Shown here: positions 23,887 to 33,152 of the stretch, piece by piece
Numbering within the stretch: the first letter of the stretch is position 1
Layout of the letters: the number at the start of each line of letters is the position of its first letter
Source of the DNA: Smittium culicis
Lineage: Eukaryota; Kickxellomycota; Harpellomycetes; Harpellales; Legeriomycetaceae
Direction of reading: 5' to 3'
Assembly: GCA_001970855.1 (NCBI GenBank)
Contig: LSSN01001146.1
Location: forward strand, 1 to 64,000
Length of the DNA stretch: 64,000 bases
The notes under the pieces: model-generated
What the model was told of the DNA's origin: nothing
Seen by the model: the letters and a program-made list of their open reading frames with translations, nothing else
The model's database searches: none
Translations under genes and position numbers: made by a program

Positions 23887-24035
23887 TGACTAAAGAAAGT
23901 ATTAATAAAGATCTCACTGATTCTTCAAAAATATTATAGGAGACTGATGATTCCAAGGAGTACATAGTCTTAACCAGGAAGCCGTCTCTTTAACGGGAGA
24001 ACCTTCCACACATGTAGCTGTGTTTGCTTCTAGGT
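23887..24035 (+). pseudogene. Short coding-like relic upstream of the DIRS element
   Basis: ATG at 23887 opens MTKESINKDLTDSSKIL and a stop. The following DNA keeps coding character across a frame change, reading SLNQEAVSLTGEPSTHVAVF and then a GT donor-like AGGTAAAAT at about 24032. It may be a decayed first exon of a gene interrupted by later insertions. No family recognised. Low confidence. Confidence 0.25.
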
Positions 24036-24696
24036 AAAATTATTTTTAGTTATATATTTGGCCAATGTAAATTGCATAAAATAATCTGCATTTGGGCAGG
24101 AAAGAAAATAATTTAAAATATAGTAAAGTGTTTTTATTTATATGAATAAACTATTTCAACTAAAAAGATGATAAAAATCTACTAGCTAAACTTCCATTCT
24201 AAATCTTTATACACTTCCCTTCCTATCTATAAACACTGTTTATCATTATGTTTAATTTCAAATTCTCAAGGCATAATCTTCTTTTTTATCTTAGATAACG
24301 TAAATTATTAGTGTTTTTGTTTTTTTAAAAAATCTCCTTGAGTTTAGTTTTTCTTTGCGACTTCTTATAAATTGATTCTCTTACTTGTTCTTTAGTAAAG
24401 CGCATTTCATCTCAACATAAAGTACCTAAACATAGGCAAGCGAATATAATATTGTTTTTTTATGATGTAGCTAATGATAATTATATGTTTATATTATAGT
24501 ACATTTTTATTTATTTTCCAGTTTTGGTATATATATCAATTTTTATAAATGTATATTTGCTCTGATTACATTTTTTTCGGCCCAGTTTTACCCATAAAAT
24601 TTTATGTATAACTTTTATACTTCATAATCATTTTCAGAGTTATGAATTACAAAGCCCAATCAAATTTCAGTCTTTTTTATGCTTTAATTTATCATA
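24036..24696. other. AT-rich DNA left of the DIRS element
   Basis: No gene, RNA or repeat recognised. Confidence 0.5.
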
Positions 24697-24812
24697 TTTA
24701 ATTGAGTAGTTTAGAGCGCTATTTGTAACGGTTTATAATTCATTATTTCTCATATAGGATATATATATAAATGTTACCATCTATATTGGATAATATAACC
24801 GAAATTACAAAT
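24697..24812. repeat. Left inverted terminal repeat of the DIRS element
   Basis: Diverged inverse of the right terminal region 28840-28952. Shared blocks in order are TTTAGAGCG, TTATAATTCAT, TCATATAGGA, ATGTTACCATCT and TATTGGATAATA. The polypurine GGAGAGGAGACATATT part of the right repeat is largely lost here. Confidence 0.65.
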
Positions 24813-25010
24813 TTAGAAAAAAAAAATTTTTTTTTTTAAAATAAAATTCCTAAAATTTTCATATATATGATGTATAGTACATATGATTATATCCTTATCA
24901 TCTTTTCTTTCGCATAGGTACACTACCAGCTTAATAAATTCTAGATACTAAGTATTTAACTTTTAACTTTTAAACGTTAAACTCATAAAATTAACAACGT
25001 AATTGACATA

Positions 25011-25640
25011 ATGGATCAAAATTATATGAAAATTATTCAAGACCTTACTGAAAAGGTCAATGATCTCTCAGCAATAGTGCGACAAGGATTCCCTCAACGA
25101 CAAACGTTGGATGCTCAAGCCCCGGAGTGTGACGACATACACAGAAGAACCGTGGTGCCAGCAGTGGAAATTGAGAGCTTCCCAGAACTACTGGAACCCA
25201 TTCCGGACTTGAAAAAAGATTTCTTTAGTATACCACTAGCGGAAAAAGCCAGAAAGGACATTATTTATGGGTGTCCAAAGTTCACTGGAATGAACTATCA
25301 ACCGCCACCACTGAACGACGCAGCGCCGACTAGCTTCAAAAGAACAGACGCAATCTGTACAAAATTCAGAAATCACTCGCTCGCCTAACAAGACCGTTGG
25401 ATCGCTAATGTATGAACAGATCCGTCAAAGAAGACGGCTACTATGTGCAGGACTCAACGGAAGAGTCCCTTTCGTCAGCGCCAGCAGCCAGGGTACGGCT
25501 ACCCCGCTGCAACGGCGCCAATCTAGCAAGCTGCTCCAGCCCAACACCAACTGAAAACCTCCAACAATCAAGGAGGTCAGTTCCAGGGAAAGAGGAGCCA
25601 AAAATTTCCTCAAAAGGGCAAGAATTCGGGCGCTCAGTAG
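25011..25640 (+). pseudogene. DIRS gag-like ORF, frameshifted
   Basis: The open frame 25011-25388 starts MDQNYMKIIQDLTEKVNDLS (coiled-coil-like). It carries FPELLEPIPDLKKDFF and NYQPPPLNDAAP, motifs that I associate with DIRS gag proteins of early-diverging fungi. A one-base loss near 25350 moves the true frame, after which LYKIQKSLARLTRPLDR and YEQIRQRRRLLC can be read, ending in a stop near 25550. The protein would assemble into particles in an active element. Confidence 0.7.
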
Positions 25641-26817
25641 AGAAAACTACGTCATCCCCCGTGGGAGGACGTCTCGCTATGTTTCGGGCCGCCTGGGCGA
25701 AACTGACCGACGATCAATGGGTGATGAATATAGTCGAGAAAGGGTTTGTGATTCCGTTCAGGAATCAAATCCCGAACAGGAAAGTTCTGAGAAAGGAAAA
25801 TTTACTCAAGTCTCCGAAGGAGAATGCCGAAGCGCAGCCAAAGCATAAACATTCGGTAAAAGACTTATTGAAATTTTACACACGAGGGGGCACGCCCGCG
25901 GGCTCACCGCTGACGCTCCATCCCCATCGCTCCAAGAGGAAGATGACCCGGGAGGCGAGCGAGGTCATCACAAGGGAAGTATCAGCTCTCTTGTCAAAGA
26001 GAGCTATCGAGGAGATGAAGGCGAGAACCCCCGGGTTCTACAGCAACCTATTTGTCATTCCAAAGAAAAATGGGGACTCAGACCAGCCCTGTATTTGAGG
26101 AAGCGTAACTTACATGTGGAACCAAGGAACTTCAAAATGAAAAAATTGACGTCGATATGTCGGATGATTCGACGCAAGGACTACATGACATTTCTGTATC
26201 TGGAGGATGCATTTATGCACATATTGATACACAAGACATGCAATAAGTATCTCCGTTTTTGTTGGAACGACAAAGCATACCAGTCCCGCGTACTACCATT
26301 TGGTCTATCACTAATCCCGCATACGTTTATCCAGGTACTGAGACCAGTATTGACATGGGCACGGTCACAGGGAATGCGGGTATCAGCGTATTTAGACGAC
26401 CTCCTAATTCTGGGAGAATTGAATGAGGTATGCAATTCAAACACCAGCCGAATTTACTCCAAGCTTATCGAGCTGGGATACAGAATCAAAGAGGAGAAAT
26501 CATCCACCACCCCGAAGCAAGTTATTACGCATCTAGGGATGCAAATAAATTCACGAGAAATAATTCTTAAAGTTCCATCGTCAAAGGTCAGGGACCTACG
26601 CCGAGAAGCCAGCAAGTTGTTGAACATCGGAAAGACCACTGTGAAGGGATTGGCGAGTTTTATCGGGAAAGCACAGGCAATATCAGTGGCCCTGTTGCCT
26701 GGAAGATTAATGCTACGAAGACTCTTAGAACTGAAAAACACCGCACTCTCGTCGCTGAAATCCTTAACAGCTGTAATTACGCTCACGGAACCAGCGACTC
26801 AGAATTTGAAATTTTAG
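25641..26817 (+). pseudogene. DIRS reverse transcriptase, frameshifted, motif A damaged
   Basis: The region opens with VGGRLAMFRAAWAKL and WVMNIVEKGFVIPF, the standard start of DIRS RT. GFYSNLFVIPKKNG follows, then a one-base loss at about 26075 puts RPALYLRKRN in the next frame. Motif C is intact (VSAYLDDLLILGE). Motif A reads LYLEDAFMHI, so the first Asp that binds metal in RTs is Tyr here. The thumb (THLGMQINSREIILKVP) ends at the TAG at 26815. Confidence 0.8.
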
Positions 26818-26859
26818 AAGGAGTAACTGACAACATGGAATGGCCAGTAATTCATACCA

Positions 26860-27450
26860 GAGACACCAGAACTGGAAATCTTTACAGATTCCAGCGACAA
26901 AGCATGGAGTGTAGTTGTGGGTTCAAAGTTTTACTCCGGAATATGGAATACACAGGAGGCATTGATGCATATCAATGCCAAAGAGCTCCTAAGGATTTTA
27001 TTTGCACTGCGTCTGAAAGAAGTTATAGGCAGATCAATCCTAATATATTCGGACAATACAACAACACTGGCATACGTGAGGAAATTTGGCAGTACTACTT
27101 CGACCAAATTATTAGAAATCGCCGAGCAAATATTGACACATTGCCTCAAAACCAACACTCGCCCCCAAGTAACGTACGTACCTTCAGTATTGAACCCTGC
27201 CGACGCACCGAGCAGGTTAACAGCACAAACGGAATGGTCAGTGTCGGACCCAACATTCGACACACTGAACTCACTATTCGGTCCTCACGACGTGGACCTA
27301 TTCGCTTCCAAATCGAACAAGAAGCTGAAAACTTATTACAGCTGGTTCCCAGACACCAATGCTATGGGAGCGAATTTACTGGCGTTCAGTTGGAAGAATT
27401 GGAGGAACCCATATGCGTTACCCCATGGAACTTCATATCACAAGTAATAC
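26860..27450 (+). pseudogene. DIRS RNase H and C-terminal extension, frameshifted
   Basis: Reads IFTDSSDKAWSVVVGSKFY, then EALMHINAKELLRILFALR and ILIYSDNTTTLAYV, giving the D, E, D residues of the RNase H fold. VLNPADAPSRLT and DVDLFASKSNKKLKTYYSWF follow, the usual DIRS extension. The frame breaks near 27430, where the neighbouring frame continues with VIQKVRRNKLTITLITPL. No methyltransferase domain is recognisable. Confidence 0.8.
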
Positions 27451-27622
27451 AGAAGGTCAGACGGAACAAACTGACAATAACTCTGATAACACCATTACGG
27501 AAATACGCGATCTGGTTCCCCGACCTAGTCAACCCATCGATTTCCCAGCCGCTACTTCTACAAGCAACAGTGGTAGTACCTGAACCCAAAAGCGGAAAAT
27601 CCCCGCTGTCGGAGAACAAACA

Positions 27623-28626
27623 TTGGAATCTGATGGCATGGAGGATCGGTGGCGTGCCCTCCAAGCGCAATGTCTGTCAAATCTTGCCATTGACATTTTT
27701 TTTTCCAACGAACGATGTAGAAAACGTAAGTACAGGTACTATCATGTACAACAGCGGTTTTTAGACTGGAGAAGCAGTAACAGTATTACCTCGGCAATAT
27801 CTGCTCCACAGGTAGTAAATTATCTGGCTGAAATATACCGCAAGAAAAATTTGAAAATATTCACAGTGCGATCTTATAAAACTGCCCTTTTAATTATAGT
27901 GGATAACCTAGAGGAACTCGATAATACTCAGCTTATTAAGGAATTCTTTGCTGCTCTTGACGATGGCTCTTTAACTTTTATTAGGCCCTCAATTGATATC
28001 ACACCGGTGATAGATAGTATTAAGCTCTGAGGTCAATCAGATCGTCTATCCGACAAGGAGTTAACAGAAAAATTATGTTGGATATTAGCTGTTACAGGAT
28101 TCCTTCGTGCATCAGATATACACCGTATAGACGATTCCAAGTCATTTATTTCACTAGGTGTTCTTAATTTAGCTATTGTTTCCCCTAAGGAAAAGCGCCA
28201 AGGGCGTCCAATCATACGCTCATGTCAGATAAGTAGACATATCGATCAAATTTTATGCCCAGTTTATACATATGAAGTATATAAAAAAAGAATTGCTAAT
28301 AGTTCGTGTTCGAGCCCACACGTAAACAATAGTAAAATTATTGTTAATAGATTACTACGATATTTAAATGATTATTCAAAACCTCTTACAGTGGATAGTA
28401 TAACTCGCTACATTCACATGTTATTCGAGCTTATAATACGTTCACCAGATACTCCAATACCCAAAGCACGCGCAATAGGACCAGCTATAGCATCATGAGC
28501 AGGAGTGTTCACCGACGACACAGTTACACACGCCTTTTGGTCAAACTATTCCAGGTTTGACTCATATTATAGACCCACAAGAGGTTCTACTAGTAACCTA
28601 ACAGTGTCTATATTACCTTTGGAGTA
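27623..28626 (+). pseudogene. DIRS tyrosine recombinase with two in-frame TGA stops
   Basis: The reading frame runs from ATG 27623 with one frame through to LPLE and TAA at 28624-28626. It is broken by TGA at 28028-28030 and 28496-28498. The N-terminal part resembles a SAM-like core-binding domain (VQQRFLDWRSSNSITSAI). The catalytic part has FLRASDIHRIDD (Arg I), SPKEKRQGR, KARAIGPAIAS, THAFWSNYS and FDSYYR (nucleophile Tyr). Host genes in this window end in TGA (transporter, ALG8), so TGA is a real stop and the gene is dead. Confidence 0.8.
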
Positions 28627-28630
28627 ACTT

Positions 28631-28722
28631 AATATGTCTCCTCTCCGAGATATAATGTTAGAATTAATCGAGCTCTTTAGAGCGAAAATTAATTCATATT
28701 TTATGAGGAGAGGAGACATATT
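28631..28722. repeat. Perfect 16-bp inverted arms at the start of the ICR
   Basis: AATATGTCTCCTCTCC at 28631-28646 is exactly complementary to GGAGAGGAGACATATT at 28707-28722. The arms bracket most of the internal complementary region and could form a hairpin in RNA or single-stranded cDNA. Confidence 0.8.
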
Positions 28723-28723
28723 A
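28657..28723. repeat. Internal complementary region (ICR) of the DIRS element
   Basis: This 67-base block is the inverse complement of the right terminal repeat 28886-28952, with about two mismatches. In DIRS elements the ICR templates joining of the two termini into a circle. Confidence 0.8.
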
Positions 28724-28885
28724 AATCACGCCCACCCGTTCCCATTTACCTTTGCTAAAAGATGATAAGGATATCACATAAGCGCACTTTACAATTTATA
28801 TATAAAATTTTTTAGTTCATTTTATTCACTTATTTTTATTGGTTTGATATTTTCGTTTAGTATTATCCAATAAGATGGTAACACT

Positions 28886-28952
28886 TAATATGTCTCCTCT
28901 CCTCATATAATATGAATTAATTTTCGCTCTATAGAGCTCGATTAATTCTAAC
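28886..28952. repeat. Right inverted terminal repeat of the DIRS element
   Basis: TAATATGTCTCCTCTCCTCA begins the block, followed by TTAATTTTCGCTC and AGAGCTCGATTAATTC. It pairs with the ICR at 28657-28723 and, more weakly, with the left end at 24697-24812. The adjoining ATCCAATAAGATGGTAACAC (28865-28884) also has an inverse match in the left end. Confidence 0.75.
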
Positions 28953-30371
28953 AATACTTGACATTATGAAATTTTTCCTTGAATGAGAAAAATATTTAAC
29001 ACCAGCTAAATAACTACATCTTCTTCCTTAGTCACAAACCACACTTACATATTTTTACTTCTATTTTAAATAATAACCTATATTGACCTGTTTATTATAA
29101 GCTTTATTAAAAAATAAAATTGCTCCTCTTAATGAGCCTGTCTTTTTTATTCAAAAAAATTTATAGTAGTTACAAAATGCTAAAGTTTAAGCTTTAATAT
29201 AAAAGATTTTTAATGAATACTTTACTATCTAAATGGGCGATTAAATTACAAGATATAAATTTTCTATAACTTTTGTTGTTTAATGGTTATGACCTTTGGA
29301 TTTGGAATTATTAGCCCTAGTATCGTTTTTTTTTCTACATAAGCAACCCTTTTGCCTAAAATCAACAAGGTTAAAAAAGTGAGGAGGGTGGGAGATCTAA
29401 CAATTTTCAAGAATGGGTGATTCGCTGCTTATAAAAAACCTGATGGAGGTTTAATATTAATCCTTGTTTTCATATTTATTTTTCGGCCTAGATTTAATTT
29501 ATATATTTTACAAGTATGCTATTATCAAAAAAAAATTTTTTTTGGTAAAAATTTTCAATATATGATCCTCTCTAACCTTCTAGGCCCTGATTGATAAGGT
29601 AATGTCATGATTAGTTCTTATATCGATGTTTGGGTAGTTAGATTTGTATTAACTGAGTTATGCGTATTTAGGCTAGACTGTTTGCTATGAACAATCTATC
29701 TTTTTCTTTTAGTTCACCTGGCATAATCATATGCTTGAAAAACCAATATTATTTTTAGGGAAATTTGAAATATAGTGTATGCAGATATCTTATTTATATG
29801 TATATAGTTTGTACATATGCTGACAAAATTCTAGAGCGCAGCTAAGCAGATTAGAGGTATTTTAGTATTGGCAAATCCATTCGGCTTTATTTGATTTGAT
29901 GTACCTATTATAAATTGGCGGCATTAACATAATATATAACGCTATATATTGAACCTTATGTAAGGCATTGATGCATTTTAGTCAATATAATCAATATTTT
30001 GTATACTATAAATAAAAAAGATTAACTATTTGGGCATGAAAGAGCCAGCTGAAGGAATAAATATATACCTTCTTTTATATTATATTTTATTTTAATATTT
30101 TCTACTTACTGCAGAAAAAACCTTTTGCTCTTTATCCTATCATTACCCTACTGATACAATTACATTCTTTCTCTCGTTGCTGATTCTATACAAACGCCAT
30201 AGCGCCAAAATAATATCAAAAAACTGCCAAAAAATACAACCTTACGACTTTATAAGCTTTCCGAGACAAAAAAAGATTTACGACATTATAATACACTGAA
30301 AAAAAAAACCAAAAAAAAAAAATCTTGGGCAAATTTCTCAATTATTTTGCCTTTCAGCTATTATCTATAAC
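28953..30371. other. Intergenic region and transporter promoter
   Basis: No gene recognised. Pyrimidine-rich DNA at 30060-30200 and an A-rich tract at 30298-30322 precede the transporter start codon. Confidence 0.5.
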
Positions 30372-32209
30372 ATGAGCTCAGTAATCGAACTTCAGAGCTC
30401 TAATTGCTTTAGTAGCATGCTACCTGATTCTAAAGACACGAACTTTACTCTTCAAAACACCAACTTTAAAGGTATGAGCCTTTACATTACTACTAAAATC
30501 TATAAAATAGACAGCTATTATATTATTCGATGTTTACTTTTATTTAAATCTATTTGAAATGAAGTTACGAAACAAAAATTAACATTTTGTCGATTTTAAT
30601 AACAAAACAATTAACAAAGTATATATATTTAAAAAATAAATTAGGAATGATTAGTAATGATAACGGAAAATCCTTTTCTTATAATTCCTCAATAAAAAAA
30701 AATAAGTATTCTATTAAATCTAAAATAGCGATCGCTAATCTGGAAAAAACGAAATCTTTAGATGGAAGTTTGGCAGGAAAAAAAGTTTTCTATACTGAAT
30801 CATCCGTCAGCAATACCGAAAAGGCTTATACCACACATTTTTTTGATAAACTGCCCAAAAAATCAATATCAAATCCTTATCCTAATCATCCTAAAAATAG
30901 ATATACTTCTAAAATCACAACAAATCCTCTCTTACTTTCAAAGAAATCCGGAATAAATGATGATATTATTGATGATCAAATATATCATAAAAACTCTGAC
31001 TCTGTAAAAAGTTTTATAAATGGTAAACTCTTTATACCTGATAGCTTCATTTTTCAATTAAAAAAGCTTTTCTTTTCAACTAACTCTGCTTTCGAAGATG
31101 TAAAATTCATTATCTTGAAGCCGTTTAAATACAAATTTATCTACAACGATCATTATTTAAATGTCGAATCGAATATCAGTAATTACCCGTATATCTCTAA
31201 AAAAATATACGAAACTTCTAAATTCTTCAATGTTCATAAACAGTTATATTCTAGCAATAGCCCTATAATTCCTGCTTTATTGACAGTTGCCTTTCTATTT
31301 TCGAGCTTCTTTTGGGTTTATGTGAGTAAAGTAATCGAGGATGAATTACAGTTCGTCTATCTTACTGCTGTTTCTGGCTTTTCTCAAATAATGTCTGCAG
31401 TATTTATAGAAATTTTATCAAACAATTACGGTTTATTTACAAGGAGCAACTCAGCCCCTGAAATGAAGCCAATAATAATTCACTCATTATGGAGTGTTTT
31501 TAATTATTTTTTACAATCCCAAGCTTTGCTATACAATTCCTCCCTAATAACATACCAACACTACAGGGCGTTTTCTTTAGTTATTAGTTTGGTTATTTCC
31601 CGTACTATATTCAAACTCAGACACTCTAGACCTGCTTGGATTTCTGGATCAGTTTTGGCACTTGGAGGCATTCTTCTATCGACCTACACACATTTCCAAA
31701 CAAATAGTATTTCACTAATTTCTTCTACTGGCGGATTCCTATCAATCTTTAGTATTTTATCCTCATCCCTATTCCTGTTCAGTTTTCAATCTTTTGTTTC
31801 AAAATCACAATGTGACTCAATGACCATATTACGGTTCTACTTTCCTCTATGTGCCCTGTTTTTCGTTTTGTCTTTGCCATTTACTAGTTCAATTTCCGGG
31901 TTTTTAAACTTTGAGTATTCATTAGTTCCAATACTCGCCATTATAGGACTTTCCTCTATTGGCGCTTGCGTAAATATTTCGTTCAACCAACTGTTATTCA
32001 ACTCAAACCCAGAAATGACTTACGTTGTCATTCAGCTAAACTCTTGCATTTTGCTCTTGTTTGGATATTTTTACTATGGCCTTTATCTATCTACCGTTAA
32101 CTTTGTAGGCATCACTATATGTCTATTTGGAATATGTCTATGGTTTCTCATATACAAACAAAAATCCTTTAAAAATACTGCCCCAAAACTGCCTTCCTAC
32201 AACTTTTGA
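30372..32209 (+). CDS. DMT-superfamily transporter (triose-phosphate/nucleotide-sugar translocator-like)
   Basis: Two exons, 30372-30471 and 30645-32209, joined by a 173-nt phase-1 intron, give 554 residues. The first 235 or so residues are Ser/Asn/Lys-rich and look disordered apart from a few hydrophobic patches. The rest has about ten membrane segments, starting PIIPALLTVAFLFSSFFWVY. ITYQHYRAFSLVISLVISR, SGSVLALGGILLSTY and VNFVGITICLFGICLWF sit where the paired repeats of nucleotide-sugar/triose-phosphate translocators lie. Such proteins usually move nucleotide sugars across Golgi or ER membranes, but the substrate cannot be read here. The long N-terminal extension is unusual, since family members are mostly 320-450 residues. 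The C-terminus ends with a basic KQKSFKN tail. Confidence 0.7.
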
Positions 32210-32782
32210 ATATCTAGATTATATATACATTTCCTATTTTACAATATGTGTTATTTTATTTTAATATCTTCTATAACTCGTTATTTTAATATTATTTTAA
32301 TTTTTTGCTGCTACTTATATATAAAATTAATAAACTAATAAGCTAAATTCCTATCCTAGCGCATAGAAACTTCATTACAGATATAATATAAATAACACTT
32401 GTATCCTCAAATGTTTTTATTTATACTCTAATATACTTGTTAAAGCGTCAAATTACAAAATATACCATTATAGTTGCTCACAGCCCCCTATCACAAATAT
32501 ATCAAATTTTCAAAAAAGTAATTTGCTAAAACTTATTCTCGTATGTAAATAGGAATTAATCGCGCCTGTTTTATGCAGTGAATTTTATAATTTAAATTTG
32601 TCAAAAAATCCTTATAAAAACATAAAATTTTTTTAGTAACTTGCGTGCTTTTTACGACTTTTTCTCGGGACTCGATTTCATAAATTTTTATCCAACCTAA
32701 AAATTTGTTTGCTATTATAAAAACCGAATTATTCGTTTAATTTTTATTATAAAATTCATCTATATTAATGTTTGGCTTTGTG
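32210..32782. other. Transporter 3' flank
   Basis: AT-rich, with no gene seen. Confidence 0.5.
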
Positions 32783-32969
32783 TTAACCCTATCATGAGCG
32801 GTAGTCTGTTTTTGATCCACTAAATATAGCAAATTATATTCAATAAAATTATTATTGTTTCGAGATATTTAGAGTTATTGGTTTTCTGATGTTCAATATC
32901 AAATAATAAATTACTTATAAATATATAACGAATCATTTTTTTAAAGAGAGTTGGATATGAGAGGGCTAA
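32783..32969. mobile_element. MITE copy E (diverged, L-R ends)
   Basis: TTAA at 32783-32786 is followed by CCCTATCATGAGCGGTAGTC (L-type end). The right end, AAAGAGAGTTGGATATGAGAGGG read in two parts, is R-type and is followed by CTAA, a decayed TTAA. The layout matches copy A, with more substitutions. It lies 184 bases upstream of ALG8 and could overlap its promoter. Confidence 0.65.
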
Positions 32970-33152
32970 TTTGTCGTTTAATTGCAGGCTAATTTTCGAC
33001 TCTGTGATCCTAAAATAAAAATGTACCAATATTATGAAATCTCTTAATTTCGAGCTTTTATACTTTACATTGATTTTTTCTTTTAATTCTAAAATATCTG
33101 ATTTTCTTGTGAAATCAACTAAATTATTTTTTATTCTACAACTCATGTAAAA

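Larger units (their letters stand above)
24697..28952 (+). mobile_element. DIRS-type retrotransposon, recent but disabled copy
   Basis: About 4.26 kb in + orientation. The order is left inverted terminal repeat, gag, reverse transcriptase, RNase H with a DIRS-type C-terminal extension, tyrosine recombinase, internal complementary region (ICR), right inverted terminal repeat. A tyrosine recombinase in place of DDE integrase, inverted repeats and an ICR define the DIRS order; such elements integrate through a circular intermediate and leave no target duplication, and I saw none. Frameshifts near 25350, 26075 and 26820 and two in-frame TGA codons in the recombinase make it inactive. It is markedly less AT-rich than its surroundings, consistent with later arrival than the copy at 3-7 kb. 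Confidence 0.88.

Noticed and set aside
28028..28498. TGA recoded as a sense codon
   Set aside because: The transporter (32207-32209) and ALG8 (35748-35750) end at TGA with natural C-termini, so TGA is a stop in this genome.
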